From the NCBI GenBank assembly GCA_015039365.1, contig WION01000368.1, positions 1-52,327 of the forward strand: a stretch of 52,327 nt of DNA. Reading direction: 5' to 3'. Below the pieces are notes generated by a model that saw nothing but the letters and a program-made list of their open reading frames with translations, did no database searches and had not been told where the DNA came from. The position numbers were made by a program, and so were the translations under genes. Below are positions 42,529-52,327 of this stretch, piece after piece. The DNA is from Amanita rubescens. Its lineage: Eukaryota > Basidiomycota > Agaricomycetes > Agaricales > Amanitaceae. Positions within the stretch are counted from its first letter, which is position 1. Every line of letters begins with the position of its first letter.

Positions 42529-45500
42529 ATGAAGATTGGATATGGGAATGATGTCATTATCATAGTTTTTTCCAAATTTCCACATTTTTGGGTATGCATT
42601 TTTGTCTAACTGCACATCAGCATAGGAAAATTTAAATGGCAATAGGTGGACAGGGAGGTAGGTGACCTTCATATGGAATGATAAATACTTGCAAATGTTC
42701 ATCAGGAGGTAAGTAACACTCCAATGCCTTCACATGAAAACAAAATTAGTCATGCTTCAGATGGCCAATGAACAACTGAGTGAAGCACAGGTTAGTCACT
42801 GTCACCATATTCAGTTGGTGGCAGGATCTGATGATATTGATATCAGTGGGTATGTAAATGACATTGAACTACATAGCATAGATCTGATATATTGTCTCAT
42901 GACAACAGTTTGTGAGTAATGCTTCCTTTTGTGATGAGCATTCTTGTCCCATAATCTACAGGAAGTGAGTGACATGACTCAATTTTGATTTTTGGTAAAT
43001 GATCCCATGGTGCACCATATGGCCAATAGCAAGTGAGTTGATCTATCATTGTAAGCAGACTTGTCAATCCAGTCTCTCATGGACAGGGAGTGAGTAATAC
43101 ATCATTCCTTCACACCACATCTGACCTGCTTAAAGAAAGTAAGCAACATAGATGTTGTACAGCTTACCAGACATATTACTCAATGAACAACAGAAAGTTG
43201 GTAACATATTATTATCTGAAAGAGAGTCTCAAAAATTTCATTGGATTAATAACAGGAAGTAAGTAACATTTCCTTTCTGTCTGCTCATAAATATTATATG
43301 ATCTCCCAAAACAACAGACAGTAAATATTTCTCCTTTTCAAATTCTCTTCACAAGCTATTGCAAAATAAACAGGATGTATGTGATCCTTCTGTGACATGT
43401 GAATTCATCATATGAAATACTATGACAAAAGAGAGTCAGTGGCATTGTTTTCTTTTTTCTGAACTCCTCACAATACTAATTCCATTCTAAAAGGAAGTGA
43501 GTGATGCTGGCCATTTTGCTACAGGACAATTTGGACACATTATTTTGTTCTACAGATTGTGGGTGATATTGCAAGTTTTGTGAAAAGCAGTGAAATCACA
43601 TACATATTTTCCTATAAATATAGAAGGTTAACAGCATGTCATGCTGATTTAGTGGTTCAAAAGATGACCTTACCAAATTTTGCCTATGTCTAACAGTATG
43701 TGAGTAACATTGCACATTTTGTGAAAGGCAGTCTCATTACATCTTTTCCTATGACCAACAGGTTGTGAGTGACAATGCACATTTTGTGAAAGGCAGTCTC
43801 ATCACATGTTTTCCTATGACCAACAGCGAGTGAGTGACATTGCACATTTTGTGAAAGGCAGGCTCATCACATCTTTTCCTATGACCAACAGCGAGTGAGT
43901 GACATTGCACATTTTGTGAAAGGCAGTCTCATCACATCTTTTCCTACAACAGCGAGTGAGTGACATTGCACATTTGTGAAAGGCAGTCTCCTCACATCTT
44001 TTCCTATGACCAACAGGCAGTGAGTGACATCTACACATTTTGTGAAAGGCAGTCTCATCACATGCTTTTCCTATGACCAACAGCGAGTGAGTGACATTGC
44101 ACATTTGTGAAAGGCAGTCTCATCACATCTTTTCCTATGACCAACAGCAAGTGAGTGACATTGCACATTTTGTGAAAGGCAGTCTCATCACATCTTTCCC
44201 TATGACCAACAGGAAGTCAGTGACATTGCACATTTTGTGAAAGGCAGTCTCATCACATCGTTTTCCCTATGACCAACAGCGAGTGAGTGACATTGCACAT
44301 TTTGTGAAAGGCAGTCTCATTGCATCTTTTCCTATGAGCAACAGCTTGTGAGTGATCATTGCACATTTTGTGAAAGGCAGTCTCATCACATGTTTTCCTA
44401 TGACCAACAGCGAGTGAGTGACATTGCACATTTTGTGAAAGGCAGTCTCATCACATGTTTTCCTATGAACAACAGTTTGTGAGTGACACAAGTTGCACAT
44501 TTTGTGAAAGGCAGTCTCATCACATGTTTTCCTATGACCAACAGCAAGTGAGTGACATTGCACATTTTGTGAAAGGCAGTCTCATCACATGTTTTCCTAT
44601 GATCAACAGCAAGTGAGTGACATTGCACATTTTGTGAAAGGCAGTCTCATCACATGTTTTCCTATGACCAACAGCAAGTGAGTGACATTGCACATTTTGT
44701 GAAAGGCAGTCTCATCACATCTTTTCATATGACAAACAGGCAGTGAGTGACATTACACATTTGGTGAAAGGCAGTCTCATCACATCTTTTCCTATGACCA
44801 ACAGCGAGTGAGTGACATTGCACATTTTGTGAAAGGTAGTCTCATCACATGTTTTCCTATGACCAACAGTTTGTGAGTGACATTACACATTTTGTGAAAG
44901 GCAGTCTCATCACATGTTTTCCTATGACCATTGACCAACAGCTTGTGGGTGACATTGCACATTTTGTGAAAGGCAGTCTCATCACATGTTTTCCCATGAC
45001 CAACAGGAAGTGAGTGGCATTGCACATTTTGTGAAAGGCAGTCTCATCACATGTTTTCCTATGACCAACAGCAAGTGAGTGACATTGCACATTTTGTGAA
45101 AGGTAGTCTCGTCACATGTTTTCCTATGACCAACAGCTTGTGAGTGTCATTGCACATTTTGTGAAAGGCAGTCTCATCACATGTTTTCCTATGACCAACA
45201 GCTTGTGAGTGTCATTGCACATTTTGTGAAAGGCAGTCTCATCACATGTTTTCCTTTGACCAACAGCAAGTGAGTTCCTTTGCAATCTTTTTGACCTGCA
45301 TTCTCAGCATACCTTCATGAATGTTTGATATATCATTACATCCTATTTATACATATCAGAAAGTGAGCATGTTGCCATATCTTTTCCATGTCTTCCTTTT
45401 ACATTATTATCATCATAGATTGTAAGATTTCATTTCAGCTCACCCACTCCCACCTCATGTGATTATTCTGTATTCTCTATCTCATACATAACTAGGATGA

Positions 45501-45882
45501 ACTTTTCTCAATGTTTCGAGTCAAGCAAGAGAATTTTGCAGTAAAGGTGTTTTTCTTTTTTTTCTTTTTGGGTACTACACAACTGATGCTATTGCAACAA
45601 GCCTACTCATTGCCAGGTCCTAGTTTGTAAATTACTCCTTTTCATTTACTGAATTTATGCTTAAACCTTGGAGCAATTATTATCATTGCCAAGCTATCCT
45701 TTTGGATCAATAAACCATTTCTGCCATCAGTCACAGAGGCCTTGGATCAATACAAGCAAAAAGGCTATGCTCAGAAGCTGAAGACTGACATTACTCGTGA
45801 CTTTATGGACTCTGGTCATCAAGATTTTGTCACATTACTCAATAGACAGGTGTCTCATATTGATGGTATGGACTTTGTCTAG
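42529..45882 (+). CDS. C-terminal coding part built from 42 one-codon exons between normal exons
   Basis: A coding stretch from the ATG at 42529 (MKIGYGNDVIIIVFSKFPHFW; FPHFW is a GTPase-family feature) ends at 42591. It is followed by exons 42646-42657 (VDRE), 42706-42708 (E), 42761-42790 (MANEQLSEAQ), then 41 consecutive 3-nt exons from 42847 to 45421, then 45496-45546 (DELFSMFRVKQENFAVK), 45617-45622 (VL) and 45694-45882 (LSFWINKPFLPSVTEALDQ..., TAG). Every intron is phase 0 with a GT donor (mostly GTGAGT, GTAAGT or GTATGT) and AG acceptor. Single-codon exons spell segments such as WFEQGKKETDREIKYV and RFQQQARFLEQLLQKI, an amphipathic helix. The last exon resembles the C-terminal helices of the same GTPase family, so this is probably one gene with 41253-42466. 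The alternative is one 2.9-kb intron from 42592 to 45495. Confidence 0.6.
42592..43761 (+). repeat. Left, diverged half of the codon-plus-intron array
   Basis: Eighteen intron-sized intervals of 46-70 nt share almost no sequence beyond their splice signals, yet each ends in AG and begins in GT around a 3-nt block, apart from the two longer exons VDRE and MANEQLSEAQ. Codon positions are 42706 GAG, 42847 TGG, 42909 TTT, 42962 GAA, 43030 CAA, 43087 GGA, 43136 AAA, 43194 AAA, 43256 GAA, 43318 ACA, 43374 GAT, 43432 AGA, 43494 GAA, 43556 ATT, 43624 AAG, 43697 TAT. Confidence 0.7.
43762..45362 (+). repeat. Right, homogeneous half: 65-bp minisatellite of codon plus intron
   Basis: About 24 units of 65 bp consist of a variable codon, GTGAGTGACATTGCACATTT, a conserved middle (GTGAAAGGCAGTCTCATCAC), and TTTTCCTATGACCAACAG. 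Codon positions: 43762 GTT, 43827 CGA, 43892 CGA, 43953 CGA, 44017 GCA, 44084 CGA, 44148 CAA, 44213 GAA, 44280 CGA, 44345 CTT, 44411 CGA, 44476 TTT, 44545 CAA, 44610 CAA, 44675 CAA, 44740 GCA, 44805 CGA, 44870 TTT, 44942 CTT, 45007 GAA, 45072 CAA, 45137 CTT, 45202 CTT, 45267 CAA, then diverged 45360 AAA. Occasional small indels fall in the intron part, never in the triplet. Confidence 0.85.
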
Positions 45883-46640
45883 TCATGCACTAGTTATGAA
45901 CAATTTATGGCAGGGTGAAACACACAGTATGATATCCAGGCAGTGATATATTGGCTGCATTGCCTTTGCATTATACACCTTTTTATAACACTAGTACTAT
46001 AAACATATCATAGATTTTTTCAAATCTTATTGTATCAATGGAAAGGTATCATATACCACTTACTAACCCTGCAATAGCTAAGAAATCGGCGGTCCAGTTT
46101 TTGAGTTATTGAGCCTTCAATATTCGTCAAGTTGTGACCTGTAGTGACATATAGGTCACAACACCAGGAGCGCTTACCCTCTGCTCTCCACTGCTGTCAC
46201 ACCCCTCTGGACTGTTCAATTGGAATGTATGATATAAGGAAACATCCTTTTGCTCATCAGAAATTATAGGTGCTTTTCGGAGTTAGCATAGGGGGTATAT
46301 GGTATACTGCGGGGGGGTTATTGTATTGATTTAGCCAGAAACATGGCACAAAAGTAAGAAATAATGCGCGGAAGTTTGTTGTGTATAACATGTGAAACAC
46401 ATATGAAACATATGTTTAGCACAAAAGCAACCGCGGATGAGAACACCAGGAAGCGCGGATGAGTTGGTCTGTCATTTACATACAAAGTGTGCAGAATGTA
46501 TCTGTTTTCATCCGCTTAAAACAGTGTTGCAATAGGCGGAAGATGTGTGTTGTGCATATGATAATGTATATATAGGCATGAAAATAGTCCGGCAATGATG
46601 ACACTGCAATGGGCAGAGTAGTTTACATACTGAGTATGAT
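45883..46640. other. 3' flank of the array gene, no gene seen
   Basis: AT-rich sequence with a run of seven G at about 46311-46318. No ORF or tRNA recognised. Isolated copies of satellite-like GCGGA motifs begin near 46430. Confidence 0.45.
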
Positions 46641-47620
46641 GTGCCAATCATCCACTGATAAAGACATAGCGATTCATGGTAGATTATTTTGTGTCAAGCC
46701 AAACATAGTGTTGTGACCAACCAAAACCATGTGAAAATGGTCCGCCTATTACAACGCTGCCATCGGCGGACCATTTTCATTTATGTAAGTGATCCAATTA
46801 ACCGCCAATCAAAACATTGTAATGTGCGGAAGATTATTTTCCTTAAAGCCAAACATAGTGTTGTGACCAACCGGGACCATTTTTCATTTATATAAGTGAT
46901 CCAATTATCCGCCAATCAAAACATTGTAATGTGCAGAAGATTATTTTCTTTAAAGCCAAACATAGCATTGTTACCAATTGAAACCATGTGAAAATGGTCC
47001 GCCTATTCCAACGCTGCCATCGGCGGACCATTTTCATCTATATAAGTGATACAATTATCTGCGAATCAAAACATTGTAATGTGCAGAAGATTATTTTGTG
47101 TCAAGCCAAACATAACATTGTTACCAATTGAAACCATGTGAAAATGGTCCGCCTATTCCAACAGTGCCATCGGCGGACTATTTTTCATCTATATACGTGA
47201 TCCAATTATCTGCCAATCAAGACATTGTAATGTGCGGAAGATTATTTTCCTTAAAGCCAAACATGGCATTGTTACCAATCAAAATCATGTGAAAATGGTC
47301 CGCCTATTCCAACGCTGCCATCGGCGGACCATTTTTCATCTATATAAGTGATACAATTATCCGCCAATCATGACATTGTAACATGCGGAATATTATTTCC
47401 ATTCAAGTCAAACATAGCATTGTTACCAACCGAAACCATGTGAAACTGGTCCGCCTATTCCAACGGTGCCATCAGCGGACCATTTTTCATCCATGTATGT
47501 GATACAATTATCCGCCAATCACAACATTGCAATGTGCGGAAGATTATTTTATTTCAAGTCAAACATAGCATTGTTACCAACCAAAACCATAAGAAAATGG
47601 ACCGCTCATTGCAATGATGT
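46640..47620. repeat. 150-bp satellite with an 11-bp perfect hairpin per unit
   Basis: About six units. The markers GGTCCGCCTATT recur near 46740, 46999, 47149, 47299 and 47451, giving a 150-bp period. Each full unit contains AATGGTCCGCC, an 18-nt loop, and GGCGGACCATT, followed by TATATAAGTGAT, CAATTATCCGCCAATC and TGTGCGGAAGATTATTTT. The first interval is longer and partial. No coding capacity. Confidence 0.85.
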
Positions 47621-48420
47621 GATCAGCAGAGTGCAACTAGCTGAAGGAGAGAGTAAGGTGACAGATAGAAGATGTTACAAACTCGTTAATCTCAACGTAT
47701 CCGAAAGTCAGAACATCAACTTGATACTTGAGGGCAAGTGTGGCACAAGGTCAATCAAGTGCGGGAAGTTAGAGATACTAAGTGCGAAGTAAGTATGAAC
47801 TAAGTTCAGACATGGGAATATTGAGCGACACAGAGCGAGTCAAGTGAGTTTACAAGGAAGACGAGTTATGTGAGGATTGGACAACTATGTGAAACTTAAG
47901 GTTCAAATCTAAGATAGAGGTGGGGTTTATACTTGTAAGTACAATGAGAGATACTAATTAACCAATAAGGGTAATGAGAAAAGTAAGTATAAAGATGTTG
48001 TGATAAGTAGGACAAGCGACGAATATAGTAGGAAATGGGCTTGTTTCAATATATATGAATGGAGGATATTGTGTCATTCTTTCTAGATTTCCAACTGTCC
48101 TGTTACAGACTCCCAGATTATGCAGACATGATATGTCAGACATGTGAATTTGTTTATGGCTACAACATCCGTCATTAGTGTTATGAACATGTCATGTAGC
48201 CAGTGTTCTCTCTGATCCTCTCTTTGTTCATGTTTCTCGCTCTCTTTATGCTCTCTTTATGATTGATTATCTGGGTCATTATATGACTTATACTCAAAGA
48301 TTGTATGGTGGATTTGACACATGCTATTCATCAAGACATGCCTACAATATTCAGATGTCAACAGTTATGACATGTTATGATTTTTCACATGCGTTTACGT
48401 ACTATATTTGTGTATGTAAC
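47621..48420. other. Unassigned stretch between satellites
   Basis: Purine-rich, GAGT/AAGT-rich sequence with no gene seen. Confidence 0.4.
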
Positions 48421-48424
48421 TGAG

Positions 48425-48485
48425 CATCATGCCCTCGCGAAGCGAGGGCATGGTGCGGCGCCCCGGGCCCGAAGGGCCGAGGCGC
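48425..48485. repeat. Two GC-rich hairpins with GAA loops in tandem
   Basis: TGCCCTCGC-GAA-GCGAGGGCA (9-bp stem) is followed a few bases later by CGGGCCC-GAA-GGGCCGAG (6-bp stem plus flank GCGCC/GGCGC). Both have the same GAA loop. Confidence 0.75.
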
Positions 48486-48489
48486 GTTT

Positions 48490-49400
48490 TCGGGTGCGCG
48501 ATCTATTTTTGGTCGCGATCGCGACGTCATCATCGCCCCTTTCCTTTTTTGTCATCGTCGTCATCCACCCCCCTCCTCTTTCGTCATCGTCGTCGTTACC
48601 CCCCTCGGCGTCGTCGTCGTCCCCCCTTTATCCCCCATCGCGGCCGCTGTCCCTTTCCATTTTTGGCAATCATCGCCCCGCATCCCCCCCAATTTCCCTC
48701 CTGCCGTCGTCGTCGTCACCCCCTTTCACCCCCATTATCCCCCTCCCCTCATCGTGCGCGATCTATTCTTAGTCACGATCCGATCGCATCCCCTTCCCTC
48801 GTCGTCGTTACCCCCCCTAGTCGTCGTCGTCGTCGTCCCCCCTTATCCCCCATCGCGGCCGCTGTCCCCTTTCCATTTTTGGTAATCATTGCCCGGCATT
48901 TCCCCCACAATATCCCTCCTGCCGTCGTCGTCGTCACCCCCTTTCACCCCCATTATCCCTCATCGTGCGCGATCTATTCTTAGCCACGATCCGATCGCAT
49001 CCCCCTCGTCGTCGTCGTCGTCGTCGTCCCCCCCTTATCCCCCATCGCGGCCGCTGTCCCCTTTCCATTTTTGGTAATCGTTGCCCCGCATCCCCCCCAG
49101 TTTCCCTCCTGCCGTCGTCGTCGTCACCCCCTTTCACCCCCATTATCCCCCTCCCCTCATCGTGCGCGATCTATTCTTAGTCACAATCCGATTGTATCCC
49201 CTTTGCCGTCGTTACCCCCCTAGTCGTCGTCGTCGTCGTCCCCCCCTTATCCCCCATTGCGGCCGCTGTCCCTTTCCCTTTTTGGTAATCGTCACCCAGC
49301 ATCCCCCCCAATTTCCCTCCTGCCGTCGTCGTCGTCACCCCCTTTCACCCCCATTTCCCACACCCTGCGCGATCTATTCTTAGTCACAATCCGATCATGT
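48490..49400. repeat. C-rich satellite of about 200 bp with CGTCGTCGT tracts
   Basis: Five units marked by GTGCGCGATCTATT at about 48498, 48754, 48966, 49162 and 49366. Each contains two (GTC)n tracts, ATCGCGGCCGCTGTCCC and TTTCCATTTTTGGTAATC. The long open frames on both strands are side effects of the repeats and carry no domains. Less regular C-rich sequence continues to about 49640. Confidence 0.8.
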
Positions 49401-49639
49401 TCCTTTCCCTTTTTGGTCATCATCGTCATTGTCCCCATCTGTCCCCCATTTCCCCGCAATCACGATGCATCACCCCTTCCCTTTTTGGTCATCTTCGTCG
49501 TCACCCCCCCTCGTCGTCGTCGTTATCCCCTCATTCCCCCCACTGCGGCCGCTCTGTCCCCCATTGCCCTCGTCATTGTCGTTGCCCCCTGCCCCCCATT
49601 TCCCCTTGCCGTCCCCCCATTTCTTCACCCTATTCTTGG

Positions 49640-50740
49640 TCGTGATTGGATGATTGGCATTGTTATGATCGTCGTTTGGTCTCCCACGTCTCCCCTCCTC
49701 TTGTCACCCCTGATGTTTCCCATCATTACCCCTCGTCATGCCTGATTGCCCTCGCTCATCGTCAGTTTCTCCAGGTTTCTCCTCATCCGAGTCATCACGT
49801 CGTCGCTCCTCCCCATCGTCGTCATCCTTCGTCGGCTCCTCATCACGCTCGGCTTTCGGCTACGTCTCCGGCCCGATCACTTTCCAAAACGGGCACAGAC
49901 ACACAACCCTCTGCCCACGCCCACGTCAACGCCTCTCCTCCTCATCCCTAACATGCAACTGCTTGACTTTGCGTCGGCGGTTGCAGTGATGACTTGACTT
50001 TGCATCGGTCATCACGCGTTAGGGTTATAGGGTTGACTATGCGTCGCCCTATGGGATCTGCAAACTGGCCGTTCCCCTCGACAAGGTCGGTATATATTCA
50101 TGCCTTATAATTGTTAAACCCACTCATTCCACCTTACAGTGCTCCCGCCATCTCCTGGCTATTTTTTAAGCATTCATAGCCTTGTCTCGTCAAACCGTCT
50201 TTCATGTAGGTACGTTCTCGTCTCACATGTTTTAAATTTAGTAATCTAATCGTGTTTGCTTTCCCAGCTCGTTTAGTAAACCTCGCCATGCCCCTTGCGC
50301 TTTTTCTGCATAGACTGCATTCAAACAACTGTGAGCGTCCCGTCTCGGCAAATTTGTACTTACAATGCTAACCAAGTTCTTAGATCACGCATATATCTAC
50401 TCGAAAGCTCCACCCACCCATGCCGCTTCATCCTACCGCAGACGGCATAACACGTCGTCTAGAGATAGAGAGGGTGGTGCTTCTGTATTACACGTTCACA
50501 CTGCTTGTTTTCACTCTACAGGTACTAAATATATCTCGTTTGCCTTGTATCCATTTGACTGCCTCAAAAAGTAATAACATAGTTCCCTTACCTCTTTCCG
50601 TGCGTTGACAACTTGCCTTTGCATTGGTTGTTTGCGCGTTTGGCCGAGGTTGACTTTGCGTCTCGCGTTTCTCTTGGGAGCTGCATCTGACGTATTGCAG
50701 GCGTGAATGAAAGTGACGGCTATTGCCAACAGCAGAGTTT
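49640..50740. other. Stretch without a recognised gene
   Basis: Short open frames only. Copies of the motif TTGACTTTGCGTC occur at about 49968, 49996, 50030 (one mismatch) and 50650. Confidence 0.4.
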
Positions 50741-50743
50741 TGT

Positions 50744-51140
50744 TCGTCTGTAAAGCAGGTCAACTTTTCCCTCCGACTAAAAGCACCGTAACACCACCCT
50801 CAAACTTTTCTCTTTATACAGGTACTCCCTCAGTCTTCCTGTTCGCGCTGTAACCAATGTTTTGCGCGTTTGTCAGTAAGCCTTCCAAATTTGGCAAGTC
50901 GTTCACTCCCGCTACCATCACGTACTAAAACGGAGCTATATTTTTGTCTGTAAAGCAGGTCAACTTTTCCCTGCAACTAAAAGCACCGTAACACCACCCT
51001 CAAACTTTTCTCTTTATACAGGTACTCCCCCAGTCTTCCTGTTCGCGCTGTAACCGATGTTTTGTGCAAGCTTTCCAAACTTGGCAGGTGGGTCACTTCT
51101 CTCTCCTCCCGCTACCATCACGTACTAAAACGGAGCTTGA
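50744..51140. repeat. Tandem duplication of about 200 bp
   Basis: The stretch from GTCTGTAAAGCAGGTCAAC through TAAAACGGAGCT occurs twice in a row (about 50746-50938 and 50946-51138) with a few substitutions and a small indel. Each copy contains ACCACCCTCAAACTTTTC, TTTATACAGGTACTCCC and CCCGCTACCATCACGTAC. Confidence 0.85.
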
Positions 51141-51159
51141 GTAGAATCGCTTTCCTATC

Positions 51160-51680
51160 CGATGTCAAGAATTCAGTTTCTATTACAGATTCTGTATGTT
51201 TTCCTTCTTTCTCTAATTTAAAACATCTCTAATATGCTATCAGTGACGCTTCAAACCCTACACCCAAGCAAGCGTTTGACTTTGCGTCAACGCATGTATC
51301 GTTGACTTGTACTTTGCGTCGGTCTTCCATGGGATACAAGGTTGACTTTTGCGTCGCCTTAGTCTTGTGGGTCTCTGGCGCAATTGTCCTCGTGCCTGCA
51401 AAGCTTCTTTTGCCGTTCCTGGTTTTCTGCTGAAGCAGCGTTAAGGTTCTATTTAGATATCCAACGTTAAGAATTCGCCACGCCGAGATTCTGTACGTTT
51501 CTTTCTTTTTTTTCTACTCTAAAACATCTCTAATATGCTATCAGTGACGCTTACAAACCTACACCGGGTTCTTTTGCAGGTCTCTCAGCAATGTGAATCG
51601 CGCAATCGTCTCAGTGCCTGCAAAGCTTCTTTTGTTGCTCCTGGACGATTCTCTTCCTGCCTTTTCTGCTGAAGCAAGCT
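51160..51680. repeat. Second direct duplication, about 300 bp period
   Basis: AAAACATCTCTAATATGCTA and ATCAGTGACGCTT occur at about 51221 and 51521. GCCTGCAAAGCTTCTTTTG occurs at about 51394 and 51616. Both pairs lie in the same order, so the block is a diverged duplicate. Confidence 0.75.
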
Positions 51681-51781
51681 AAAAGCTCGCACGGCATCCG
51701 ACTTGGTTTCTTTGCCGAGCTACCAGTCACACTTTGCACCTTCTGTCTAGCCTCCTCCTCCTTGTGAGTGACATTTGGAAG

Positions 51782-52327
51782 ATGTCGTTTCAATGCCGTG
51801 GAAAAACGTCTAATGCTGAGAAAGCAGGTGGTGCAGCCGTTGCTGATGATGGTTCAATATCGGGTGCGGTTGGTGTACCCGACGGCGGTATGGCGGGTAA
51901 TTGAAGGCGGTTGCATGACGTCCGTATGTATCACTGTTCCCAGACTGCATGGCGGGTTTTTTGATGATTGTTGCATAGGTAACAAAACATTCATGACATC
52001 GGGTGCGGTTGGTGTACCCGACGGCGGTAGTGATATAGCGCGCCGTGGTGCTGCTGCCAAGAGTACCTGACTGTGGCATGGTAGGGGGTCGCATGACGTC
52101 CAATGCTTGGGTATGTATAGCCGTTCCCGACTGCATGGCGGGTTTTGATGATTGTTGCATAGGTAACAATCTCGGCCAACGGAGAATAAGACCCGCATGG
52201 GTCTTTGCCATTCTCGTGTCATTTGCACCCAAATTCTTCTCTTCTTCGGAAGCTGCGGGCAAGCGGCGATGCAAACGGGTATTCATGGAAGTGATGGTTG
52301 ATGTAATTTTTTGTCGGATATGAGGGG
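51782..52327 (+). other. Possible start of a gene with internal repeats, cut by the window edge
   Basis: An ATG at 51782 opens MSFQCRGKTSNAEKAGG and SGAVGVPDGGMAG. A diverged repeat of GCGGTTGGTGTACCCGACG, GACTGCATGGCGGG and GATGATTGTTGCATAGGTAA occurs twice (about 51867-51990 and 51999-52168). GTAATT...CCCAG could be an intron. Frames differ between the repeats, so I cannot give a reliable model. Confidence 0.3.

Noticed and set aside
42529..42591. A further intron GTCATT...ATAG before FSKFPHFW
   Set aside because: It would be only 13 nt; continuous reading from the ATG gives a sensible sequence.
43814..45090. Minus-strand open frames rich in Cys and His (repeats like CDETAFHKMCNVTHSLLV) across the 65-bp array
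   Set aside because: They exist only because the repeat unit happens to be open on the minus strand. They are interrupted whenever the unit length is not a multiple of three, lack a start context and have no family similarity, whereas the plus strand carries splice signals in both the uniform and diverged halves.
43700..45270. CRISPR-like array (repeat plus short variable spacer)
   Set aside because: The variable part is 3 nt and the organism is a eukaryote; the regular GT...AG borders and ordinary intron length explain the layout better.
48377..49400. Long Ser/Pro/Arg-rich open frames on both strands
   Set aside because: They follow from tandem C-rich satellite units with CGT/CGA tracts, with no domain and similar openness in several frames.

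Overview
This window looks like nuclear DNA of an agaricomycete (mushroom-forming basidiomycete). Nearly every gene is broken by introns of about 46-70 nt with GTRNGT...YAG ends, genes are packed with divergent starts only 50-65 bp apart, and lineage families are present (a DUF6729 transposon-type protein, a Chs4/Skt5 homologue, a MUB1/SamB MYND protein, an expanded P-loop GTPase family). All annotation comes from reading the sequence; no search was run.

Layout. 1-1523: a frame-broken DUF6729 transposon-type gene on the minus strand. 2.1-8.5 kb: ordinary genes, namely a small secreted protein, eIF2alpha (SUI2), a Chs4/Skt5 chitin synthase activator with a CaaX end, and SEC63. 8.7-15.8 kb: a mosaic insert lying between two roughly 1 kb direct copies of the SEC63 3' end. 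It holds a large P-loop NTPase gene, a truncated NOP4 duplicate and a broken MUB1-like fragment. 15.8-19.2 kb: the second SEC63 3' fragment and a tandem array of four decayed Pro/Gln-rich genes. 19.6-29.5 kb: a BTB plus CAP-Gly protein, an 11-exon 2OG-Fe(II) oxygenase, full-length NOP4 and a KAT14-like acetyltransferase. 30-39.2 kb: a graveyard with a broken secreted-protein gene, a Lon protease pseudogene without its Walker A loop, a PD-(D/E)XK-like gene, a 939-bp foldback MITE, and DNA polymerase gamma pseudogene pieces, one split by the MITE and a second that preserves the empty site.

41.25-45.88 kb holds the most unusual feature. A P-loop GTPase-family gene is followed by an array in which 42 successive 3-nt blocks each sit between a consensus 3' splice site and a consensus 5' splice site. 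The 46-90 nt introns between them are all phase 0. Read in order, the 42 codons have no stop, are rich in Glu/Gln/Lys/Arg/Leu, and join flanking normal exons in frame to give a coiled-coil-like helix. The left units are diverged except for their splice signals. The right units form a nearly uniform 65-bp minisatellite in which the codon varies much more than the intron. I propose a protein segment that grows one residue at a time by duplicating a codon-plus-intron unit.

45.9-52.3 kb is mostly repeats: a 150-bp satellite with a strong hairpin, a C-rich 200-bp satellite headed by two GC-rich hairpins, direct duplications, and a recurrent TTGACTTTGCGTC motif.
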